From: Boswellia sacra
Taxonomy: Eukaryota > Streptophyta > Magnoliopsida > Sapindales > Burseraceae
Direction of reading: 5' to 3'
NCBI GenBank assembly: GCA_013180625.2
Contig: SNVD02009546.1
Location: 248,001-312,000, forward strand
Length of the DNA: 64,000 nucleotides
Each line of letters starts with the position of its first letter. The first letter of the stretch is position 1. The notes below the pieces were generated by a model. The model was not told where the DNA came from and made no database searches. It worked only from the letters and a program-made list of their open reading frames with translations. Shown here in pieces: positions 24,900-35,952 of this stretch. A program made the position numbers and the translations under genes.

Positions 24900-25671
24900 A
24901 TTACATATTTTTCTTTGTAGATAATTGGGCTTTCCGGGTGCGGGCTGGGGACGGGGTTTTCTCAGCAATACAGTCCCCGCACCACACCCAGGCCTGGGTG
25001 CACTTAGCAGCCCCGCACCCTGGCCTGATCCCTGCAATTCCGGGGTTTTCCCCAGCTGGGCCGTGCGGGTAAAGTCCGGGTACCCGGCCCAACCGGGGAA
25101 AACTGCCATCGCTAGCACCGCCTGTTACTTAATCAACAGAGCACCATCGGCACCACTGAACTTCGAGATTCCAGAAAAGGTATGGTCAAATAAAAAGCCC
25201 TCCTATAATCATTTAAAAGTGTTTGATTGTTTAGCCTTCGTACATGTATCTAAGGAGCTCAGACAGAAGCTCGATGCAAGAATTGTTCCATGTATCTTCA
25301 TCGGTTATGGAGATGAAGAATTTGGATACAGATTATGGGATCCCAAAGAAAAGAAAGTCATTCGAAGTAGAGATATGGTGTTTTACGAAGACCAAACATA
25401 TGAAGACGCTGAAAAGACAACAATATCTACAAATCCCACTAGCAATACCCCAGATATTATTGTAGATTCAACACCAAATGCCACGAGAAATGATGAAGTA
25501 CCAGAAGAAATTCTAGAAACAGATCAGGAGGAGGAAAAAGAAGAGATTACTGAGCCGGGGGAGCCACAATCACCTATAGAAGCTGCTGTACCTCCTGGAA
25601 ATGAAGAACCTCAGCTACGACGATCTGAGCGAGGTCGGATTCCGTCGAGGAGATATCCAGAATCATAGTAT

Positions 25672-27251
25672 ACACTACTTACTGATGAGGGGGAGCCAGA
25701 AAGCTTTCATGAAGCTTTATCTCATCCAGACAAAGAACGATGGCTGCATGCAATGCGAGATGAGATGAATTCTCTAGAGAAGAACAAAACTTATGAACTG
25801 GTTGAGCTCCCAGACGGAAAGAAGGCACTGAAGAACAAGTGGGTATTCAAGCTCAAGAAAGATGGAACAGGAAAGGTGATGAAGCACAAAGCCCGATTGT
25901 GGTAAAAGGATTCCTTCAGAAGAAAGGAATTGACTTTGATGAAATCTTTTCACCGGTAGTAAAAATGTCCTCAATCCGCGTCATCCTCGGATTGACAGCA
26001 AGTCTAGATTTGGAGCTTGAACAGATGGATGTGAAGACAACATTTCTTCATGGAGACTTGCATGAAGAAATCTATATGGAGCAGCCAGAAGGATTCGAGG
26101 TTCAAGAAAAAGAACACCTCGTGTGCAAGCTCAAAAAGAGCTTGTATGGCCTCAAACAAGCACCAAGGCAATGGTACAAGAAGTTTGACTCCTTTATGGT
26201 GAGTCATGGGTACAAAAGAACCGCTGCAGACCAGTGTGTCTACTTCCAGAAACTTCCAAGCAGAGACTTTGTTACACTCATGTTATATGTAGACGACATG
26301 TTGATCATCGGGAAGGATGCAACAAAAATAAAGCAGCTGAAGAAGGAACTTTCAAAAACCTTCGATATGAAGGACTTGGGACCAGCTCAGCAAATCTTGG
26401 GGATGCACATTCGTCGAGATAGGAAACAAAAGAAATTATGGCTGTCTCAGGAGAAATATGTTGAACGGGTTATCCAAAGGTTCAACATGGATAGTGCTAA
26501 GCCAGTTAGTGTACCACTGGATAATCACTTCAAGCTGAGCAAGAGATCATGTTCCTCATCCAAGAAAGAGATAGAGGACATGGCATCGGTGCCCTATTCT
26601 TCTGCTGTAGGAAGTTTGATGTATGTCATGGTATGTACAAGGCCAGATATTGCTCATGCTGTAGGAGTCGTGAGCAGATTTCTTTCCAACCCAGGGAAAG
26701 AACATTGGGAGGCAGTCAAGTGGATTCTCAAATACCTTAAAGATACCTCGAAGATATGCTTGTATTACGGGGGAGCTGATCCAATCTTGGAAGGCTATAC
26801 AGATTCAGATATGGCCGGAGATCCTAACAGTAGGAAATCTACATCAGGTTTTGTTTACACTTTTGCGGGAGGAGCTGTATCATGGCAGTCAAGACTACAG
26901 AAGTGTGTTGCGCTATCCACGACAGAGGCAGAATACATTGCCGCAGCGGAAGCTGGAAAAGAAATGTTGTGGTTAAAGCGGTTTCTCCAAGAACTTGGAA
27001 TTGAGCAAAAGGAGTACAAAGTACACTGTGATAGTCAAGGTGCTCTGGATTTGAGCAAGAATTCAGTGTACCATTCTCTAACGAAGCATATCGACATCCG
27101 CTATCATTGGATACGAGAGGTGATAGACAATCAACTGTTGAAACTAGTGAAGATCCATACCAAAGAGAATCCAGCCGACATGTTAACAAAAGTGGTCACC
27201 AGAGACAAGCTAGAACTATGCAGAGACATAGTTGGATTAGAAGCTGTCTAA
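25672..27251 (+). pseudogene. copia-2 reverse transcriptase and RNase H (one frameshift)
   Basis: The first part, 25672-25900, reads WLHAMRDEMNSLEKNKTYEL. A lost base near 25897 shifts the frame, after which 470-residue frame 25839-27251 carries the rest intact. RT motifs: VDVKTTFLHGDL-like block, LYGLKQAPRQWY, LYVDDMLI. RNase H acids are in GYTDSDMAGD, STTEAEYIA and HCDSQGAL. It ends IVGLEAV, TAA. RT copies RNA to DNA and RNase H removes the RNA strand. Best preserved retroelement frame in the window. Confidence 0.92.
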
Positions 27252-27297
27252 TTACTTTTGTTGTTACTCTCTTTCACAAGGGATGGAGGGGGAGAAT

Positions 27298-27688
27298 TGA
27301 TGAGCTCATGCATGACATGCATGAGTTCTAGAATTCTGATGAGCTCATGCATGACATGCATGGCTTCCAGAATCCCTCCCATGTGAATGCATTGATAGTC
27401 AAATTAGTTAGGTACCTTCCATTTTGAAAGTCAAAGGTAGTGGCCAAATTGATTTGAAATTGTATGCAAAATTTCCTTATAAATATGGGACGAATTCTAC
27501 CTTGTTTATGCATCAGAAAAACTCCAGAGAGAGTTTAAGGATTAGAACCAGAGAGTTCTGAGAGAGCCAGGTTGAGCTCCAGGAAATTTAGGGGAGTTTT
27601 TATGTAATTTTGTATATTGAATTTTCTCTGTTAATACAAGTTAATTTTCTCCCAAATTTTGTTCTGAGTGTGCATTGCATCCCCAACA
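27298..27688 (+). repeat. copia-2 3' LTR
   Basis: 391 bp partner of 21396-21787. Most differences are transitions. Confidence 0.93.
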
Positions 27689-27770
27689 TTAAACCCTTAG
27701 AAATGGTACCAATCAATAAGCTTTCTGAAACATCGGTTTTTGTAAGGAACTTTGAGAAGAGTGTTGCCAT

Positions 27771-29930
27771 TGCTGTTAGGTTTTTTATGATACAGTGGTT
27801 GTGTAAATGAATTTCAGAATAGCTGATACGCTTAGTTTTGTTCTTGCCTCAGCACAATTTATACTCATAAATAATCATAAAGTTTACGTTTGAAATGATT
27901 TGTTTTAATTGTTGTAGAGCAAGTTCTATGAAAATAAGATGAAATTTGTTAATTCCTTTTCGGACTTCTTACGCATGCATGTCTTTTAATTATATTTTTC
28001 TCGTTTAGCTTGCCGAAAAGCGCGTTTAGAGTTAAGCTGATTCATCTTGTATGTGAAGAAAGTCCGCTGGTATTTTCCATGAAACAATGAAATCAGAATT
28101 CTTTCTGCGTCAATGCGTTCAAACATAAGTCTAACAATCGCTTTTGTTATAATTTTATATTATGAACCTGCTGTTATGTATCATACGCGGCTAGAACTTG
28201 ACCAACTCTCCCCATCATCTGCACATTTAAATTAAGTGATCTTTTAAGAAAGATCTACGGACTAAAAATAATAATAATTGGGCAAAGAAAAGAGTTTTAC
28301 GAATAATTTAATTTTGATTTCCTAGTTGATTTATTGATATTATGTAGATGATAAAATTTAAGTGCTATACATTAGTATTAAATTGAAATCGTATTCAAAA
28401 ATTAATTTTTTTTTGACGAGGGAAATACAAACCTAGGGAAACCTTATAATATATATGCCTACTTCTATTTATGATCCATGATCAATTTTTTTCTTTATTT
28501 AACTTGGCCATAGAGCGGATTAATGACCTAATAAGAATGCTCTCAAGAGGATGCAGGATCTAGTAAATTATTATTATTATTATTAAAAAGAAACTGTATA
28601 TGTAATATCGTTTATTTATTAATTCCCGTTAATTTTATAATGGCATTTCCACAAACTTGAAGGCGTGTGTATGTACTTTGCAATATTGTACGTACGTTGC
28701 TTTTGCATGGCCATGCACGGTGATAGTAGAGTAATTAGTATTAGCTCAAGCTGTCAACAAAAAATAATAATAATAATAAATAAATACCAATTCGTCATTT
28801 AATTAAACAGTTTCTTTTATCGGTATATGAAGTCAAGTTTACATTTACTCTTTGGAAGCTCTTGTTGTTCTTTTAAGCAAAAAAGTGCTTAATCAAAGGT
28901 CGAGATTTGTGTACTTCATCAAATCATTCACTCTCTCTTTCTAATAGATATTGGTATAAGAACATCAACATGAAGATATAAAAACCTGTAATTCAAACTT
29001 CACTATAATTTTTTGCTAATTTTTTAAACAAAAAATACAAGCTCATTTTGGTTGAGACCCAGAACATCCCTGCACTGCCACTAATTACAGAACAATAATA
29101 ATAGCAAAAAAGTCAATTATTAATAAATTTATCCGACAACCAACATTATAGTGACATGCACTATAGTGTGGAAATCCTGAAAGCAGAAAAAGCCCAGAAA
29201 GTCTTCAATGTCGGCTATCAAACATGAAATATTGCGTAGCTAGCATCACTTGGAAGTCGTCATATTTGACGTAAATGTAATTCAGTTAATGAAGAAATGC
29301 AAAAACCTAAAAAGTCTACTATATATTTTAATTTTGCAGTGAATCTGTGCCGAGGTAGTTAGTAATATTCTACCGCATGCGGGGCCTAGTGTTTCATATT
29401 TTCTCAGAAATTTAAGAACCAAAAACCCTATAGAGCATCCATGAACGAAACCTCTGCATCCTGAGAAAACTTTGATCATATCTTATACCACTAATCATGC
29501 ATTGAAAACCGTTTTGATCATTACAATGATGTGGTATGCAACTGATAAGTATATCACATACTTATAAATTAAGAAATTGAAGTGAAATTGGACCATATAT
29601 ATCAAATCGTGACAAATAACACAACTAGTCAAAAGTGAAAAGAGTACGCAGGTTCCATAGCAGATACTAAATTAGCAAGAAAAAACCCTGGAAATAATTG
29701 GAAAAGTTGTTAACAGGGATTTTAGTGCAACATGCATATATTAGCATGCTTTGGAGTAGTGGTGCCTGTGTGTGCATGCAAGATCCCTTATGTTGCAAAT
29801 AGACAAAGCTATCAAATTTTCCAAACCTTTATACTAGTTACAACAATTAAATATTTCGTACGATGAAAGTTCTAGGAACAAGTTTCTTTCAGCCATGACA
29901 AGACTTGTGCGCAATCTGTACTCCAACTGT
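27771..29930. other. Flank of B3-3 and upstream block of B3 unit 2
   Basis: No gene seen. From about 28305 to 29930 it parallels 7545-9580 of unit 1 (e.g. AAAGTCTTCAATGTCGGC at 29198 and 8828). It is the promoter side of B3-4. Confidence 0.55.
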
Positions 29931-29931
29931 G

Positions 29932-29941
29932 TTATAAATAT
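29932..29941 (+). promoter_or_regulatory. TATA box of B3-4
   Basis: TTATAAATAT, about 75 bases upstream of ATG 30013. Matches the TATA motif of the minus-strand B3 copies. Confidence 0.6.
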
Positions 29942-30012
29942 CCAAAGTTACGGCAATTTCATTTGCAGAAAGAAAAGACAGTGATTCAAGTAGCATTCGC
30001 GAGTTGCAAACG

Positions 30013-30384
30013 ATGGCGTTTATCTTTTCCAAGACATTGAGCGATACAGATATTAGGTACAGGTTGGCAATTCCGACTGACAAATTCACGGAGTTTGGCC
30101 AGATTCCCCCAGGAGCGAACTCGATAGATTTTGAGGCTGTTGATAATACTGGGCGTTCATGGCACTTTTGTCTTTCTACTCGGACGACGGGCAAATATTC
30201 AAAGCCTGTTCTTGCTACAGGAGGTTGGCTGTCCTTTGTCCACGAGAAAGAGCTTCGGATAGGCGATATAATCACTTTCTTTAGGGAAACAAATGAAGCA
30301 AATCGGATGAGATTCAGAATCAAAGCGGAAAGAAAGATTAGGCTTTTCGGTCAAGACATCCTGGGAGAAGTGTTGAATCCCTAA
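30013..30384 (+). CDS. Small single-domain B3 DNA-binding protein (B3-4), intact
   Basis: Predicted nuclear DNA-binding protein of 123 residues consisting almost entirely of one B3 domain (about residues 3-110). Visible B3 landmarks: FSKTLSDTDIRYRLAIPT at the N-terminal strand, FEAVDNTGRSWHFCLSTR in the centre, GKYSKPVL then GGWLSFV, and ELRIGDIITFFRE near the end. ATG 30013 was chosen because it is the first ATG after the TATA box and lines up with the starts of B3-1 and B3-2. No intron is needed. Most plant B3 proteins are larger or carry other domains, so this is a minimal form. It is the only copy of six here without a lesion. Targets unknown; subfamily (REM-like or other) not resolved by eye. 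Confidence 0.85.
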   Translation: MAFIFSKTLSDTDIRYRLAIPTDKFTEFGQIPPGANSIDFEAVDNTGRSWHFCLSTRTTGKYSKPVLATGGWLSFVHEKELRIGDIITFFRETNEANRMRFRIKAERKIRLFGQDILGEVLNP

Positions 30385-31846
30385 CTATTATATTATCAAC
30401 TCTCCCCTCCTTGTTTGCAGTAGGTTTCCAATAATCATCAGGTCGTGTCACTCAGTATACGTGTTCTTGTTGCTCGCCGTCCACTATATGGTAACTTTTT
30501 TTTGGGTACGTGTGCAACATGTAGTGCTCGACTTCCTAGGTTAAGTTTGAAAAATAAAGCCTATGGAGTACAGTGAATTCATGGTTTCTCTATATTTGCT
30601 CAGAGTTCGTATTCAGTTTGTTTCATTTAGGGTCACAAACTTCTTGTTGTTGGTGGTGGTGTTGGTGGTCGAGGTGACTAATGTGGCTGCAAAGTTGCAA
30701 TGGGTGTTTGGCTTGAAGGGAAGTTTTGCGAAGCTTCTTGTTGGGCTGAAGCAACGTTTTCCGGGAGATTGGGATTTGCTTAGTTTACTTAGACGCTCAA
30801 CGCAGCTTCATCGTGAGCTTTTGGGGCTGTTTCCGCTGTTTCGACACCCTGCCAAGACTCTTGCCGCTTTCGGGGGGTCACGAATCTCTGCTGCCCATTT
30901 CCCCGATGGTCCCTGCCTCACTTATATATATGTCAGAGTAAAACTATTAGTTGATGGAGCTGAGCCGTTGCTGGCGGCTCGACAGTGGTGCTATTTGCTG
31001 GTGCCACAGTGATTTGTACTTTCTGTTACTATAAATGGAGCAATAGAGATGAATTATTAACAAAGCAATGTTAAAAAAATCCAGAAAAAATTTACTGCTT
31101 TAAAGCTAATTCTGAAAGCTGAATTAATCATAATTTATTTTTAGTCAATAGAATATCAAAATAAGGATTCGTTAAGTTCTTAAAATAGAAAGTAAACAAA
31201 TATGGATAATATTAAACATAGATCTATAGCTTATACTGATTAATCTTACTTTGAAATTTCATTTTAATGAAGGATTCAGTAGAATTCATATCAAAGCTAA
31301 CATAGCAACCATAGAACTTTTGGAAAATAGTCATTAAATTTTACACTCTCAACCAAGCTATGAGAGTATGCAAACTCGTGGAAACCGAGTCCACACTAGG
31401 GAACAAAGAAAATCTTTCAAAAGATATTTTATTAAGTGAATTTAAGAAGTGCACTTTAGCTTTAAAATTCAGAAATTTCCAAACGTATGCATGTTTAAAA
31501 GAAGATACTTCAATATAATTTTTCTTTAGAAACTGGTGAAAAAAAGGTTAACAATTTTTCTTTCTACACAATTTATCCAATTCAGACTGTCCAGTAGACC
31601 TTGCCCCTTCCATGCATGCAATTTTTCTTTCGAACCTGATTATATATTGCTTTTATATTATCATCAAAAGCTTTCCAATGGAACGTGCACGTAAATTTCC
31701 AATTATTGCAATATTTAGAATACTGGTTGCCACTTCCCTATTAATAAATTGTCTTTAATACCTGGAAAACAAGAAGATTAAAGCAACTAGATAGAGAAAA
31801 GACCATATGGAGAATTAGAAAGTGGCATTATCTTCAAACATGCATG
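30385..31846. other. Spacer between B3-4 and B3-5
   Basis: 30440-30550 and 31335-31640 match unit 1. The stretch 30560-31330 has no counterpart there and may be inserted. It holds one open frame (30563-31012). Confidence 0.4.
30563..31012 (+). CDS. Hypothetical 149-residue open frame
   Basis: ATG to TGA with a hydrophobic valine/leucine-rich stretch near residues 18-40 (NFLLLVVVLVVEV) that could span a membrane. I recognise no family. Base composition is more GC-rich than its surroundings, and the segment is absent from the paralogous unit 1, so it may belong to an inserted element or be chance. Confidence 0.15.
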   Translation: MEYSEFMVSLYLLRVRIQFVSFRVTNFLLLVVVLVVEVTNVAAKLQWVFGLKGSFAKLLVGLKQRFPGDWDLLSLLRRSTQLHRELLGLFPLFRHPAKTLAAFGGSRISAAHFPDGPCLTYIYVRVKLLVDGAEPLLAARQWCYLLVPQ

Positions 31847-32031
31847 TTAATCCCGGATGTCTGCACCAAATAAGATAACCGGCAAAGACCCTAAATTTAT
31901 CCCATTGGCTTCGTTCGCCTCAAAGTAAAAGGTGATCCTATCATTTCGTTTAAAACTTCTTGGTAAAATACTTAGATAGAACAGGTTATCTTTGGTGTCT
32001 AAGCCATCTGTTCGAGAAGATAAACGCTATT
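31847..32031 (-). pseudogene. B3-domain pseudogene B3-5, internally deleted
   Basis: On the minus strand, 32031-32010 reads GCGTTTATCTTCTCGAACAG, the start of B3-4 type genes with the ATG damaged. The B3 centre is missing. Text then resumes as ITFYFEANEANGINLG, and the frame closes at TAA 31849-31847. A TATA box is still present at 32120-32111. Partner of B3-4 in the convergent pair of unit 2; orthologous in position to B3-2. Confidence 0.75.
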
Positions 32032-33853
32032 TCTTTTTTTTAACAACTCACAACTGAAAGGTTGTATATCTTCTCTTGCTGCGAATGGCATAGCTAGGGC
32101 TAGCTGGGGGATATTTATAAGCAGTTGGATACACAGAATGTGCACCCAAAGTCAATGCCATCGGCCAAAAAGAGCTACCATTTTCCAACATCTGCAATAA
32201 TTGTTCTTATTGTTTTGTTAAATGTTATTATGCCCGCAAGCTGCAGCGCCACTATGTAAGTTTTGTCTGCAGCTATTTACACGTGATGACCTTATACAAC
32301 TGGGTTCGAGTCACTATGTTTTTTTTTTTCTTTTTTTTAATGTTATCTTTCAACTTTTTTATTATTGAGGTATTTTCTTGTTAATATCTTTAAGAAAACT
32401 ACAGTATGCACTCTCTTTTTCACTTTATTGAGTGTTACAACTTACAACGCGTACATTTGATCACTTTTTCTCCAGGCCTTCTGTTGTTAAATTACACAGC
32501 AACAGCCCCTGGGCCCTGCAGTAGAGTATATTTCATATATAATTCAACTTTTTCAAGACGAAAGAGAAGAAAATAAAGTGCAAATTTCAGTTCTTATTGT
32601 CTCGTCTCAAATTAAACTGTCAACAACACTTGATACTATCACTATCGACATATCTTAATCATGGACTCAAATATTAAGTACACTATTCAACTTTCAATAA
32701 TGATTGATCAATATGAATGGAATACTTTGAAGAATAGTTTGCACCAAATTTTGGGGATTCTGGGATCGCGTGAGTTGACAAGAAATAATTAGATTAGATT
32801 CATTAGAAGATCCAGCGGGACCCTCAAGTTAGATGTTTCGATTTTCAAATCAAGCATGTTGTAATTGCGTCACCAGCGCAGAAAGAAATGTCATCGGCCA
32901 GGTGATGTATGCCAACTGTAAAAACAGAGATACAAATAAGAAATAAAAGATAAATAGAAGCTAATAGTCAAAGGCAGAAGGCTTCTTGGGTTATCGTTTT
33001 ATTGTTATATTTTTTGTGAGATCTTCGTACATGATCCAACACAATAAATATTACCGTTTTAATGTTAAACTTGGGATAGTTAATATATTTTTTAAATATT
33101 GATAGAATTTTTGTCCTCATATGTTGACCAATCTAGTCAATTTTTTTCAAAAATATTACTCATAAGAGTTTTGACCATCGATGAGCCCCCTTTTTATATA
33201 GAATAATACTGAATTATAATTCATTTACAATCAACTCTTCCTACAACCGAAGCTAACAACATTCTACTAAAGATATAATTACCTTTTTCATTTTTTTCCT
33301 CCTTCAATGAATTTTTGTCAACTCAGGTTATAAGGAAAGTTAGTTGTAAATAAATTGTAGGTTTAGCAATGCTCTTTTATATATGATATATAAGAAATAT
33401 CTATACTTGTTAGAATGGAATATTGACCATTATTTTCAAAGAGAACAAGGATCTCCTCCTCATCTCATCTCTAGCTTATCATTTTAAAAGAATGTGATTG
33501 GTGGTTGTAGAAAATATATCGATGAGGAGGGAGAATAAATGTACATCTCAATCATTCATTTATATTAAAATCTGTGTCAACATATCTTTAAAAATTAAGA
33601 AAAAATTAGGTGAGTAGATAATTCTATTTCAAGATTCTACTATTATAAAAGGGTCTATCTTTTAAGCAATCATTCGTTAAGACAAGCAACAACTTATAAA
33701 GACTATAATAACTCAGCCAATTATTTGTCTTCTATTTTTTTTCTTCCCTTTTGTTAGTGTCATTGATTAGGGCATGTGTTTATCCACTGAAGTAGCTATG
33801 AGAATGTAGTTGGCCATTAACTTGGGTACTCATTGTCTTATTATTAGACTATT

Positions 33854-33897
<44 letters not shown>

Positions 33898-34349
33898 AAG
33901 TTTGTACGATCCAACCATATTTCCATGTGATTTTTAATTAGTTGATTTATTGATACGGAGGGGCAAAGCCAATGTTTGAAAATTGAGGTCCAGTGAGAAA
34001 ACTAAAAATGATTAGGGAGGTTAAAAAGCCAACAATCAAAGGGGGCCAAAGGGATAGGCATTAAAAATACAAGGGCTGATTGGAAATTCAATTTATTTAT
34101 TTTTATATAAAATTTCTACATTATTATTGGTAAGACAATATTTTATGTGTTTAATTATTGTCAACAGTTGTAATTTTAGAGTGACCTTGGTCCGATGCAA
34201 GATTACAATGGTTATAATTACATCAATAGTATTAATGATTTGATTTTTGTATTTTGCTAAAGAAGAGTCTCCTTAACGTGAAGGGTTCAGGAGAGATCAA
34301 AGACATTTTAAAAACTTGAAGGCTATTTGGTACTTTTGCATTTGTACGT
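32032..34349. other. Promoter block of B3-5, then intergenic DNA
   Basis: 32240-32800 matches 17870-18340 and 34930-35400. 33857-33897 is an (AT)n(AC)n microsatellite. No gene recognised elsewhere. Confidence 0.5.
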
Positions 34350-35400
34350 GTGGTTCTTTTGCATGCCCATGCACGATGATAGTAGAGTCAGTGGTCAAGC
34401 TTCTGCCAGCGCATACCCTACCATTTTTTTCTTTAAAAAAAGAAAAAAAAAGAAAGGATTTTCTTTTATTATTATTATAAATCATATATCGTTTGGAAGC
34501 TCGTTGTTCTTACTAGCCAAAAGTTCTAGAGGGCAAAGCTTTTGATATCACATGAAATCATTTAAATCTCTTTTCTGAAAATTGATGGGTTGGACAGTAG
34601 AATTCTCTACAAAAAACTATCATTCAAAGTTCAACACTTAACTAATCTTTTTGTTAAAAGAATAAAGCTCATGCTGGTGTCAATTCATGAGACCTGGAAT
34701 AGCTTGCAATTTACAAATATTAGAATCATTAATTATCCCATTATTAAAAAAATAAAAACTCTATTCATAATTAACTTCATCCAACATTACTGTGATATGC
34801 AATATAGTGATAGAAACCTGAAGTGTTCTAGGTCGGCCAAAGGGACAGCATCTAGCTAGCTACCACTTGGAAAAGTCATTTTCGATAGCTTGAGGTCTTT
34901 CAAAGATACGTTGAACTATTAAAGCTGATTAGTATTAGTTTTGTCTGCAACTATTTGCACGAGATGATCTTATACAACTTGGTTTAAGCCGCATTTTATG
35001 ATTTTAACTTTCACCTTTTCAATTATTTTTCAACTTTTTCTTGCTAAGTAACTTTTATAAAACTAAATACTATTTCTCACTTTATTGGGTGTTAAAATAT
35101 GTTCATTCACTTGTTCTTCAGGCATTTGGCTGTTATTGAGATAATATGAGCCCCCTTGACCCTGCAGTATTCTATTACTTGAACCCGCCGCAGTTTTAGA
35201 ACTCAACTATGCGGACAAAAGAGAAGAAATAAAGTGCAGATTCAGATTCTTTCGTCCAAGGTCAATTTCAATTATTGGCAATGAACAATATACACTTATC
35301 ACTATTCACTATCTTAATCTTCACTAGACACGTGGGATGCAATTCAAGAGTGGTTGAACAATGTTAATGAAATAATCTAAAAGGCCGCACATGATCATCT
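34350..35400. repeat. B3 unit 3: fused promoter blocks, both B3 genes deleted
   Basis: 34350-34885 parallels the upstream side of the plus-strand B3 gene (TTTTGCATGCCCATGCACGATGATAGTAGAG, compare 28703-28735). 34925-35400 parallels the upstream side of the minus-strand B3 gene (compare 17870-18340). The junction near 34885-34925 removes everything between, including both genes. Confidence 0.65.
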
Positions 35401-35417
35401 GAACATTATTATTGGTC

Positions 35418-35763
35418 TGGTTATGGTACATTTGATCTATCGGCACTTCAATTTTTCAAATTTGTATAAAAGTCATAAATGAACGTGTAAAAGTTGTAAA
35501 TGAATGTGTAAAAATTGTAAATACAACTTTTATATACTCATCAACAATTTTCTTCAATGAATGTATAAAAGTTGTAAATGAGTTTGTAAAGTTGTAAATG
35601 AATGTGTAAAAATCGTAAATGAATATATAAAAGTCGTAATACGAATTTTACATATTCATTTACGATTTTTACACACTCATTGATAACTTTTATACATTTA
35701 TTTACAACTTTTACACAATTTTGAAAATTGAAGTATCAGTACAACAGTTGTACCGTAGCCATG
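35418..35763. repeat. Foldback element with approximately 50 bp inverted ends
   Basis: TGGTTATGGTACATTTGATC... at the left and the approximate complement ending GTTGTACCGTAGCCAT at the right. The interior repeats GAATGTGTAAAAGTTGTAAAT several times on each arm in opposite orientations. A stretch like ATTATTATTGGTCTGGTTATGGTACATT occurs on both outer sides (35405 and about 35767). Confidence 0.6.
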
Positions 35764-35952
35764 CTCATTATTATTAGTCTGGCTATGGTACATTGACTTT
35801 CCCTTCCTTCGCTCCAAACAATCACACTACGCTTATATTTATCTTTATTATTAAATAAATATCCTACTCCACTACTCCACGCATTTCAAATCCCTACCAT
35901 ACACTCCTTCCCTTACCCCACTATCAAATTCTTAGGATCTCCATTTCTGATT

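Larger units (their letters stand above)
24437..25114 (+). mobile_element. Non-autonomous hAT element (hAT-3), 678 bp, in copia-2 integrase
   Basis: Ends TAGGGATGGCAAAATCC and AAAACTGCCATCGCTA. GCACCGCC is duplicated at 24429-24436 and 25115-25122; removing the element and one copy restores the integrase frame. GC-rich ends, AT core and two tRNA-like modules as in hAT-2. It is younger than copia-2, which is younger than B3-3. Confidence 0.93.
23738..25668 (+). pseudogene. copia-2 integrase, split by hAT-3
   Basis: The GAG-pre-integrase segment reads WHKRLGHMGEKGLSTLQ. TAA at 23978-23980 follows YCLYGK. The core retains catalytic acids in HSDVCGP, RLDNGGEY and HNGVAERMN, but a TAA precedes the last (CAA to TAA near 24323). 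hAT-3 interrupts after WGEAVRTA, and the frame resumes with CYLINRAPSAPLNF at about 25123. The C-terminal part continues to the acidic linker and TAG 25666-25668. Confidence 0.85.
21396..27688 (+). mobile_element. Ty1-copia LTR retrotransposon (copia-2), 6.3 kb
   Basis: LTRs 21396-21787 and 27298-27688 differ at roughly a dozen positions by eye. TTAAA flanks both sides (21391-21395, 27689-27693). A perfect TGGTATCAGAGC primer site (tRNA-Met) lies at 21790-21801, and a GGGATGGAGGGGGAGAA polypurine tract just before 27298. gag, protease, integrase, RT and RNase H are in copia order. Stops, one frameshift and a nested hAT-3 disable it. It splits B3-3. Confidence 0.95.
21110..27770 (-). pseudogene. 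B3-domain pseudogene B3-3, split by copia-2
   Basis: ATG 27770-27768 opens MATLFSKFLTKTDVSESLL. The frame runs to 27689, is interrupted by copia-2, and resumes at 21395 in phase once one TTAAA copy is removed. The second part reads IFRCLIEQNGKPG, then FVRQRNVKVDDKVIF and IRLSGQDIWADVK, closing at TAA 21112-21110. The rebuilt gene is 363 bp (120 residues plus stop) with a single in-frame TGA at 21337-21335. It is the most divergent B3 copy here. Apart from that stop the frame is clean, so it may have been active until quite recently. Confidence 0.88.

Noticed and set aside
29889..30323. 144-residue minus-strand frame opposite B3-4
   Set aside because: It is the antisense shadow of the intact B3 gene and has no domain of its own.
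33857..33897. (AT)n(AC)n tract as a functional element
   Set aside because: Ordinary microsatellite.
20515..34075. Possible SINE or LINE tails at 20515-20700 and 33958-34075
   Set aside because: Only weak mutual similarity and no TSD or poly-A found.
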